A stretch of 49,452 nt of DNA from Spirochaetaceae bacterium (GTDB taxonomy: Bacteria; Spirochaetota; Spirochaetia; Treponematales; Breznakiellaceae). The notes under the pieces were generated by a model. It was not told the origin of the DNA. It did no database searches and saw only the letters and a list, made by a program, of their open reading frames with translations. The position numbers and the translations under genes are program-made. Below, in pieces: positions 43,943 to 49,452 of the stretch (positions within the stretch are counted from its first letter, which is position 1; each line of letters opens with the position of its first letter). The DNA is taken from contig JAITIR010000047.1 in the NCBI GenBank assembly GCA_031279285.1, positions 1-49,452 on the forward strand, in the 5' to 3' direction.

Positions 43943-45262
43943 CTAGTAGGCTGCTCCGGTAGGCGCGCCTGCCGGCGGCATGGAAAGGGCGGAATCGAGG
44001 ACATTGTCCAGCGCCTTTGAAATGAGGGATTCGCGGCCTTCATAAACGGATCTGTCGATAAATACACGGACTATACGCAGGATTTTGATGCAGGAGTCCA
44101 TCGTTTTGCCGGCAAAAAAACTTGTACTTTCATTGAACGGGCAGTTTTTTCCCCGTATAAACAAGTCTGTTTCAAACGAAAAAGGCTCCGGTACATCAAT
44201 GATAAGCTCGTTTTCATTTACCGCTACGCCTGATTCTGAGGTCAGCGCGGATGCAAGGTATTTTTCGTAAAGTGGTCGCGCCATTATGTCGGCAAGGGCG
44301 GTATACGGCCTTGAATCGAACGGGAATTCGGCGGCAAGTGAAAAAAACTGCCCGCTGTAGGCGCGCAAACCAAGCTCAAACAGGTGGTGCCCGTCGCTGG
44401 CCATACGCGACATCAGGGTAAAAAGGCCCATATCGCTTAGGTCGTACAGGTCGTGTGGCCGCAGATAGCCTTCTATAAGGCCGTTCAGCAGCGGCTTTTT
44501 GACCATGGCTGTCGCGCATCTTACCGAATGATGCCAGTAAACGGAACGGTACATCATGTACTTTGAAAAAAGTATCGCCTCCACACTTGGAATGCCGCGC
44601 TGGTCAATGTCAAGCCCTCTTTCTTTGTGGGGGTATAGCATCGAAAAGATAAAATCTATGTCCTGGGCGCCGTAAGGAACTCCACAATAGCGGGCGTCGC
44701 GGTTTAAATAGTCAAGTTTGTCGGGATCCAGGCAGCCGGAGAGCAATTTTCTGTAAAAAAGAATTTCGGTATCGCCTTTTGCGTCGATGCTGCCGTCCAC
44801 TATGGCCGCGCAGACAGTGGGGTCACCGCCCGCGCCGAGTACCAGTGAAGATACCGCTGGTGAAAGTATCAGGCTGCCCGATAACTCTTCGTGGGTCAGG
44901 AGCGGCAGTTCTTTAAGGGAATGGGCGTACGGAAAATGCCCGACATCATGCAGCAACGCCGCGCAAAGCGCTGAACGTATGCCGCTGAACGAAAGCCACC
45001 CTGACGCACCCCTGTCGCACAGCACGGACAGGAGCCGCCATGCCAGGTGGTACACGCCGATTGAGTGAGCCGCCCTCGTATGCGTCGCGCCGGGATAGCA
45101 AAAACTTGCCGGACCAAGCTGCGCTATGCGGTGTAGCCGTACAAACACGCCTGTACGGGTGATTTTTTCCAGTTCAGGCGTCAGGTATATATGCCCCCAA
45201 AGCGCGTCCCTTATAGGTTCGGTAAAACCATCGCGCAGGGCGGAGTCAATGCTGTTTTTCAA
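43943..45262 (-). CDS. HD-superfamily phosphohydrolase (dGTPase/SAMHD1-like)
   Basis: 439 residues, start TTG at 45262. The HD signature is present: HTRAAHSIGVYHLAWRLL (first His) and CAALLHDVGHFPYAHSL (His-Asp), with LDYLNRDARYCG for the later Asp. It begins with DPIxxxI-like sequence (GHIYLTPELEKI, HRIAQLGPASFCYPGATHTR), the pattern of dNTP triphosphohydrolase/SAMHD1-type proteins. The substrate may be a dNTP. It lies 15 bases after the upstream beta-propeller-like gene, so it is the last gene of the prmC operon. Confidence 0.85.
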   Translation of the reverse strand: MKNSIDSALRDGFTEPIRDALWGHIYLTPELEKITRTGVFVRLHRIAQLGPASFCYPGATHTRAAHSIGVYHLAWRLLSVLCDRGASGWLSFSGIRSALCAALLHDVGHFPYAHSLKELPLLTHEELSGSLILSPAVSSLVLGAGGDPTVCAAIVDGSIDAKGDTEILFYRKLLSGCLDPDKLDYLNRDARYCGVPYGAQDIDFIFSMLYPHKERGLDIDQRGIPSVEAILFSKYMMYRSVYWHHSVRCATAMVKKPLLNGLIEGYLRPHDLYDLSDMGLFTLMSRMASDGHHLFELGLRAYSGQFFSLAAEFPFDSRPYTALADIMARPLYEKYLASALTSESGVAVNENELIIDVPEPFSFETDLFIRGKNCPFNESTSFFAGKTMDSCIKILRIVRVFIDRSVYEGRESLISKALDNVLDSALSMPPAGAPTGAAY

Positions 45263-45277
45263 AATATGTGCCTTCCG

Positions 45278-46375
45278 TTACTTTTTATGAATTTTGAATG
45301 ATGCGAGGGTAGTTTTTCCGCCCACAAAAAGGTTGTCGTCTTTTCGGGCCAAAAAAGAGTTGGCGCTGCTGAACGGCGCTTCAATAATAACTGTATCGGG
45401 GAACCTGATCCCTATCAATTTTTTTTGGAATTCGCCCTGGGATGTTATGAAAAAAAACATTCCATCCTTGCCGCTGTCGCCAAATGTCGCAATCTCGCCG
45501 TCCAACGGCACCTTGTAACTTGTACGTAATTTTACATCGTATACGCCGATCGCGTTTTTTCTTTCAAAAACTATTTTGTTGTCATCCTCGGCAAACGTTA
45601 CGTAAACATTTCGTCTTAAGCCTTCTCCTAAAAATTCATGGAAGGTTATGCGCCATGTTGCTCCGAATTGTTCAAACAAAACAAAGCGCTGTTCATCCAA
45701 GCCCGAGACAAGAGCGATTTTCCTGCCGTCCCTGGACAGGGCGCAGCCGAATATGGCCGATACACGTGAGCCGGATGGTTCGGAAAAATAAATGCGCTGT
45801 CCGGCATTGTTTATCAATTCCACCGCTCCGTCCAAAGTTCCCGCCAAAAGGAGGCCCGCAGCGGCGTCAACGCAGGTTACGGGTGATGCAAAATCATAGG
45901 TCCACGCAATTTTGTCGACGCTGGTTTCAGAGACCGGACGGTTTCTGTCCAATAGTGAAATAGAATTTTGTTCATTGCTAATTATAAAACTTCGTGAATC
46001 CAGAAAAAACGGGTAACCATTCCCGTCTTCAATGCTAAAAACAGTTTCGTTAAAAGGATTTCTTACCGTTATGTCGCTGTCCTGTGCTTCGTACTCCGCC
46101 CAAAAGAAATCGGACAGTGAAACATAAGATTTTTTTATTTTTCGTACGCTGAATCGTCCGTCCTCCGAGACATATCCAAAGTAGTCGCCTAACTCAAACG
46201 GAATGAGCGATCCTTCAACATTTTTCTCATAGGCTGTTTCAAGCGAATGGATCCAGTTCAGGGACAGCACCGTTTCTTCCTGCACAGGAGCCGCCGCGAT
46301 AAATACATACAGCAGCAACGCAAAAATCACCGTAATTATCACATACTTTTTGTTAAACCTGAACCGACCCATCAC
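45278..46375 (-). CDS. Membrane-anchored WD40-like/beta-propeller protein, hypothetical
   Basis: About 365 residues. One N-terminal transmembrane helix (YVIITVIFALLLYVFIAAAP) anchors a large extracytoplasmic domain of repeated beta blades (FASPVTCVDAAAGLLLAGTL, AIFGCALSRDGRKIALVSGL, VYVTFAEDDNKIVFERKNAI). The fold suggests a WD40-like propeller and a scaffold role. The start is at an adjacent GTG/ATG pair, and the exact codon is uncertain by one position. It lies 28 bases downstream of prmC. Confidence 0.65.
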   Translation of the reverse strand: MMGRFRFNKKYVIITVIFALLLYVFIAAAPVQEETVLSLNWIHSLETAYEKNVEGSLIPFELGDYFGYVSEDGRFSVRKIKKSYVSLSDFFWAEYEAQDSDITVRNPFNETVFSIEDGNGYPFFLDSRSFIISNEQNSISLLDRNRPVSETSVDKIAWTYDFASPVTCVDAAAGLLLAGTLDGAVELINNAGQRIYFSEPSGSRVSAIFGCALSRDGRKIALVSGLDEQRFVLFEQFGATWRITFHEFLGEGLRRNVYVTFAEDDNKIVFERKNAIGVYDVKLRTSYKVPLDGEIATFGDSGKDGMFFFITSQGEFQKKLIGIRFPDTVIIEAPFSSANSFLARKDDNLFVGGKTTLASFKIHKK

Positions 46376-46403
46376 CGAACCATCTGATTTAATTCTAGAG
46401 GAT

Positions 46404-47264
46404 TCACAGACAAGTGTTAATACAGGCGCCTATAACCCTGCCGGCGCCTGATAGATCGCGGCTTATTTCGATTCTGTCAAAGCCGGCGGATACAAGCAGC
46501 GCGGCCGTACTATCCATCTGTTCCGGTGAGGCCTCAAGAAATATATGCCCTCCACCCGGCAGATACCCTTTTGCGCCGCTTACGATACGCCTCACTATCT
46601 CAAGCCCATCCTTGCCGCCGTCAAGCGCTACGATAGGTTCTTTTTGCACCTCCGCCTGCAATGTTTTTATCATATCATGCGGAATATAAGGCGGATTCGA
46701 TACGATTATGTCGAATCGTCCGGTGATGTTTTCAAAGACATCACTGTGTATCAGGCATACATCATTCTGTAATTTATGTTTTTCAATATTCTTTTGCGCA
46801 ACGGCAAGGGCAGCCTCCGATATATCGGAGGCATATACTTTTATGAACGGCCTTTCATGCTTTAACGAGAGTGCCGCCGCCCCGCTGCCCGTACACAGAT
46901 CAAGTACGGAAATGTCGTTTTTTGTTTCTTTAAGTTTGTCTATGCAGCACAATGCAGCCTCGACGAGTGTCTCCGTCTCGGGACGCGGGACAAGTACATT
47001 TTTGTCAACATAAAATTCAAGAAAACGAAATTCCCTGCTGTTTGTGATATAGGCGGTACATTCATGGTCCGCGCGGCGCTCAAGCAGTTCCTCGTATCTT
47101 TTGTAATCGCAGATTTTTATCTCCATCTCAGGTCTAATCAAGAATTCCGTCCTGTCCATACCCAAAACTTTAGCGAGCAGCAGGGCAGCGTCAAGTTTAT
47201 AACTTTCGATTCCCGCGTTTCGTAAAAAAGCCGCGGCCTCGTCCAGCGCTCCCCGTAGATTCAT
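46404..47264 (-). CDS. prmC: Release factor glutamine methyltransferase PrmC (HemK)
   Basis: 286 residues. The N-terminal helical domain (LDEAAAFLRNAGIESYKLDA) is followed by the methyltransferase with LDLCTGSGAAAL as the S-adenosylmethionine loop and SNPPYIP, the NPPY motif for the glutamine amide. It methylates the GGQ glutamine of RF1 and RF2, raising termination efficiency. prfA, a frequent neighbour, is not here. First gene of a three-gene minus-strand operon with the propeller-like and HD proteins. Confidence 0.96.
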   Translation of the reverse strand: MNLRGALDEAAAFLRNAGIESYKLDAALLLAKVLGMDRTEFLIRPEMEIKICDYKRYEELLERRADHECTAYITNSREFRFLEFYVDKNVLVPRPETETLVEAALCCIDKLKETKNDISVLDLCTGSGAAALSLKHERPFIKVYASDISEAALAVAQKNIEKHKLQNDVCLIHSDVFENITGRFDIIVSNPPYIPHDMIKTLQAEVQKEPIVALDGGKDGLEIVRRIVSGAKGYLPGGGHIFLEASPEQMDSTAALLVSAGFDRIEISRDLSGAGRVIGACINTCL

Positions 47265-47282
47265 TTAAGCTTTAACTATTGA

Positions 47283-47523
47283 GCCTGTTCCAAAACTAAT
47301 CAAGTGTGCGCTAAACGGCCCCGTCATAGCCGGGTCACGGTGCGAACCTTCGGTTAGATGGAACAGGCTGAAGCCGTTGGCGGAGCAGTTAGCGGAGCAG
47401 TTAGCGGAGCCATTAGCTCTTGCAGTTTTTGTGGCTTAAAAGCCATAAGCTGAAGTCACAAAACTGCGTTTTTTAGAGGTTGCCGGCCTTGCAAAGCTTG
47501 TCTCCCCAAAACTGAAGTTTTGG
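47283..47523. repeat. Modular intergenic repeat, copy B, with 12-bp tandem units
   Basis: The ~240-base element between prmC and tatD has the same modules in the same order as 19438-19586: GCCTGTTCCA.../TGGAACAGGC (47283 to about 47368), then GCAGTTTT...AAAACTGC around GCCATAAGC (47421-47467), then GCGTTTTTTAGAGGTTGC, then CCAAAACT-GA-AGTTTTGG (47506-47523). It differs by an insertion with three 12-bp tandem units at 47380-47415 (GCGGAGCAGTTA twice, then GCGGAGCCATTA). This shows the module order is copied as a unit. Confidence 0.75.
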
Positions 47524-47572
47524 AGCAGCCTCTTATAACACTACAACAATTCTAATATAGAACCAATGAAGT

Positions 47573-47588
47573 CGCAAGCACGCTTGCG
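47573..47588. repeat. 16-bp palindrome with 2-nt centre before tatD
   Basis: CGCAAGC-AC-GCTTGCG, perfect over 7 bp, in the spacer between repeat copy B and tatD. It is near-identical in form to 7144-7159. Confidence 0.45.
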
Positions 47589-47630
47589 CGCTTGCACTTT
47601 TAGCGGAGTAAGCGGTATAGTCAGCTAAGC

Positions 47631-48458
47631 ATGTGTAGTACTGATTTTGAAATCGACGCCGGCTGGCGCGGATTGTTTGACACCCACGCGCACCTTTCCT
47701 TCCTTGATGAGCGCGGTATAGACGGGAAAAAATGCGCGGCCGCGTTGTTCGAGGCCGGGTTTGCCGGGATAATTGACATCGGGACGGTTGCGGGAGACCT
47801 GGGCAGTCGTATAGCGGAATTTTCATCGTTCGCGGAAGACGGAAGGTTGCACTTTGCCGCCGGTATCTGGCCGTGGAAGACGGCGATTGCCGAAGCGAAA
47901 GAACAGATTGCGCTGCTGGAACGGGAGATCGACGCTGCTCCCGTGGGCTTCGTTGCAGCGATCGGCGAGTGCGGCTTTGACAGGCGGGAAAACCCGGAAG
48001 CGCCGGACGGGGAGCGCGCCCTTCTGGAGGCGCAGTTGGACCTTGCTCAGCGTAAAAGGCTGCCCGTCATAATCCATTCACGCGAGGCCCCGGCGGAAAC
48101 GATCGAGACGCTTGCCGCCTTCCCTGCCGTGCGCGGCGTGATTCACTGCTTTTCGTACACGGCTACGGAGGCGAAGACCTTTGTCGGTATGGGTTACGCG
48201 ATCTCGTTTGCCGGAAACATCACGTACAAAAATGCCGGTAACCTGCGTGACGCACTGCTGAGCGTCCCTCCGGACAGGCTGCTGCTGGAGACCGACTGCC
48301 CATACCTTGCGCCCGTTCCGTACCGCGGAAAACCGGCGCATCCCGGTATGCTGCTCGAAACTTACCGCTGCGTGGCCGCCCTGCTCAAAATGGATGTCCA
48401 GGAGCTGAAAGAACTACTGAAATTGAACGCGGAAACTGTTTTTGCCGCCAACGCTTAG
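47631..48458 (+). CDS. tatD: TatD-family metal-dependent hydrolase (DNase)
   Basis: 275 residues, family length. The metal ligands are in FDTHAHLSF (near residue 17), the GECGFDRRE segment, IIHSREAP, GVIHCFSYT and LLLETDCPYLAPVPYRGK. TatD proteins are 3'-5' exonucleases with roles in DNA degradation and repair. ATG at 47631 has only a weak ribosome binding site. Confidence 0.92.
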   Translation: MCSTDFEIDAGWRGLFDTHAHLSFLDERGIDGKKCAAALFEAGFAGIIDIGTVAGDLGSRIAEFSSFAEDGRLHFAAGIWPWKTAIAEAKEQIALLEREIDAAPVGFVAAIGECGFDRRENPEAPDGERALLEAQLDLAQRKRLPVIIHSREAPAETIETLAAFPAVRGVIHCFSYTATEAKTFVGMGYAISFAGNITYKNAGNLRDALLSVPPDRLLLETDCPYLAPVPYRGKPAHPGMLLETYRCVAALLKMDVQELKELLKLNAETVFAANA

Positions 48459-48469
48459 GGCAACGCCGA

Positions 48470-48498
48470 TTGGAAAAATTATTTTTGGGCAGTATAAT
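48470..48498 (+). promoter_or_regulatory. Promoter giving a probable leaderless mRNA
   Basis: TTGGAA (48470-48475), 17 bases, consensus TATAAT (48493-48498). The expected start of transcription (about 48504-48506) coincides with the ATG at 48505, and there is no Shine-Dalgarno site between, so the mRNA would be leaderless. Confidence 0.6.
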
Positions 48499-48504
48499 AT
48501 CATA

Positions 48505-48813
48505 ATGGACACAGGCTCTCTTGTTCTTATAGTTTCACGGCTGCTGTTTTCCGCGGTTGCGGCGGTTTTTGCGATCGTAACCTGGTCGAAAACGCGCGAA
48601 GCGGCCTGGATGTTGCTGGTTTTGAGCGCCATATCGTCGTACGCGGAAACCGTTTATTCGATTTTGGAGATGTTCGGCATAACCAAAGACTTTTTTCCGG
48701 TGATAGGTTCGGTGCCGGTAGCGACGATAATTGTGTCATGTTTACCATCCATATTCTTCATTGCCGCATTCTGGGTATTTCTGGCAAAACGAAAGATAAC
48801 GCCGATAGTCTGA
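48505..48813 (+). CDS. Small membrane protein, hypothetical
   Basis: 102 residues with three hydrophobic segments (LVLIVSRLLFSAVAAVFAIV, AAWMLLVLSAISSYA, VATIIVSCLPSIFFIAAFWV) and a short basic C-terminus. The family is unknown. The start at 48505 is chosen because a consensus promoter fires exactly there; an in-frame ATG at 48442 lies inside tatD. Downstream, nested hairpins (48822-48861: CCGCC/GGCGG around TAGTAC/GTACTA) without a T run end the unit. Confidence 0.7.
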   Translation: MDTGSLVLIVSRLLFSAVAAVFAIVTWSKTREAAWMLLVLSAISSYAETVYSILEMFGITKDFFPVIGSVPVATIIVSCLPSIFFIAAFWVFLAKRKITPIV

Positions 48814-48915
48814 TGTGATTGCCGCCTTCAAAAGCTAGTACTGGAAGGTACTAATGGGCGGAAGTTGCTGAAATTTGGTGAAATCTATGAAAAATTAACA
48901 AATTACTGCCGATAT

Positions 48916-49047
48916 TTGTAAAAAAAGATTTTTTTTGGTATATTGTCTTACGTATGCCATTGGAGGATAAGACCATGTTACAGGTAGCCGCCCTACGGCT
49001 TAAAACAGGGGCGTGATTTGTAAGTAATCACGGATACTATCCAATGG
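48916..49047 (+). promoter_or_regulatory. Promoter and structured 5' leader of the lipoprotein gene
   Basis: TTGTAA (48916-48921), 17 bases, TATATT (48939-48944) predicts a transcript start near 48951. The first ~95 nt then fold: P1 pairs CCATTGG (48957-48963) plus ATA (48967-48969) with TATCCAATGG (49038-49047), leaving a 3-nt bulge. Inside are CGCCC/GGGCG or GCCG/CGGC alternatives (48987-49012) and a 7-bp hairpin (49012-49018/49026-49032). AGGAG lies 3 bases after P1. A 20-codon frame (48954-49016) also lies in the leader. The geometry is riboswitch-like, and I match it to no known class. Confidence 0.5.
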
Positions 49048-49065
49048 ACAAGGAGAAAATGCGAG

Positions 49066-49452
49066 ATGAGAAAATTTTTATTGATCGGTTGCCTTTTGGC
49101 GGCTTTGGTGCTGACGAGCTGTGAGCAGTCGACCAGCGGCGAGATTGAAGCAGCGCCAAGGGTGGCGAATCCCAAGGCTGACGTTTCGGTGACCGCGGAC
49201 GTACCGTTCGGCACCGGGGTAATGCTTAGCACAACGACGGAGGGGGCGCTGATCTACTACACCCTGAACGATGAGACTGTTCCAACTTCCGGCGCCGAGA
49301 GACTGTATACGGAAGGAAAGCTGGTTTCGCTAGGCAACACAGAAGGGGAAGTAACCCTCAGGGCAATAGCTGTGAAGCCGGGATGGGGAAACAGCGACAC
49401 CGAGATATGGACGTACAAGGTGACCAGTACCGCAGTTCCTGTCCCCACGGTA
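49066..49452 (+). CDS. Lipoprotein with chitobiase/beta-hexosaminidase C-terminal-type domain, 5' part
   Basis: 129 codons, cut by the window end. ATG at 49066 is ten bases after AGGAG. The signal sequence MRKFLLIGCLLAALVLTSC has a typical lipobox (LTSC), so the protein is lipidated. Mature residues from about 40 (VTADVPFGTGVMLSTTTEGA, then IYYTLNDETVPTSG) match the CHB_HEX_C_1 fold: strands, the TDGSxP-like turn and LRAIAVKPGW. Such domains occur singly or in tandem in surface proteins of gut bacteria. The rest, and thus the role, is outside the window. It is expressed behind the structured leader at 48951-49047. Confidence 0.75.
   Translation, partial: MRKFLLIGCLLAALVLTSCEQSTSGEIEAAPRVANPKADVSVTADVPFGTGVMLSTTTEGALIYYTLNDETVPTSGAERLYTEGKLVSLGNTEGEVTLRAIAVKPGWGNSDTEIWTYKVTSTAVPVPTV

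Overview
The window looks like chromosome from a free-living, motile, diazotrophic spirochaete of the termite-gut Treponema type (Treponema primitia / T. azotonutricium-like). This is inferred from gene content, since no 16S gene is present. The pointers are a FlaA flagellar sheath protein, a treponemal flhG-orf-whiG/fliA-fapA motility cluster, a PilZ protein of treponemal type, NifB, corrin-ring genes, strictly anaerobic Fe-S proteins, and an oxygen-type (hemerythrin) chemoreceptor. GC content is moderate. Several genes start with TTG or GTG behind good Shine-Dalgarno sites.

Layout. 1-344: gene-free, an array of perfect hairpins. 345-4928: SPOR/TPR envelope protein (-), then Sfp-type phosphopantetheinyl transferase, CbiET and CbiA (+). 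5229-7123: PilZ and TPR proteins overlapping at TGATG (-). 7333-8595: nifB (+). 8681-10972: exported beta-rich protein, M23 endopeptidase, and a 56-aa 2[4Fe-4S] ferredoxin with its own promoter and terminator (-). 11127-11373: relic of a toxin-antitoxin pair. 11421-17976: LacI regulator with a 16-bp palindromic operator, a three-gene TRAP transporter, a small protein and two URO-D-fold proteins (+). 18205-19257: gapA (-). 19791-20243: hsp20 (+). 20388-25717: motility cluster (+). 25858-28995: rpsF-ssb-rpsR-rplI-dnaB (+), then tRNA-Ala(CGC). 29223-34956: sugar nucleotidyltransferase (-), Fe-S aldo/keto reductase, DPE2-like amylomaltase, a membrane protein and a GerM protein (+). 35121-37561: flaA with a polyglutamine tail, then a RelA/SpoT-TPR protein (+). 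37586-47264: a minus-strand block with an HDAC-fold/HExxH pair, an unknown protein, an MCP-hemerythrin receptor, an HD phosphohydrolase, an anchored beta-propeller-like protein and prmC. 47631-49452: tatD, a small membrane protein with a promoter implying a leaderless mRNA, and the start of a lipoprotein gene behind a structured 5' leader (+).

How it fits together. Much of the window is housekeeping (replication, ribosome, glycolysis, translation termination) interleaved with motility and sensing (FlhG, FliA, FapA, FlaA, PilZ, MCP-Hr). NifB and the ferredoxin fit nitrogen fixation. CbiET/CbiA fit corrinoid-dependent metabolism, and the TRAP/URO-D operon may be one corrinoid-linked catabolic route, although no corrinoid protein is encoded beside it.

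The most unusual non-coding signals are: a modular intergenic repeat present twice (19438-19586 and 47283-47523); a hairpin array at 36-305; recurring short palindromes with 2-nt centres confined to spacers; a riboswitch-like leader at 48951-49047; a hairpin between dctP and dctQ; and a three-way-junction-like element between dnaB and the tRNA. The best candidate for an undescribed system is the LacI-TRAP-small protein-URO-D-URO-D operon.
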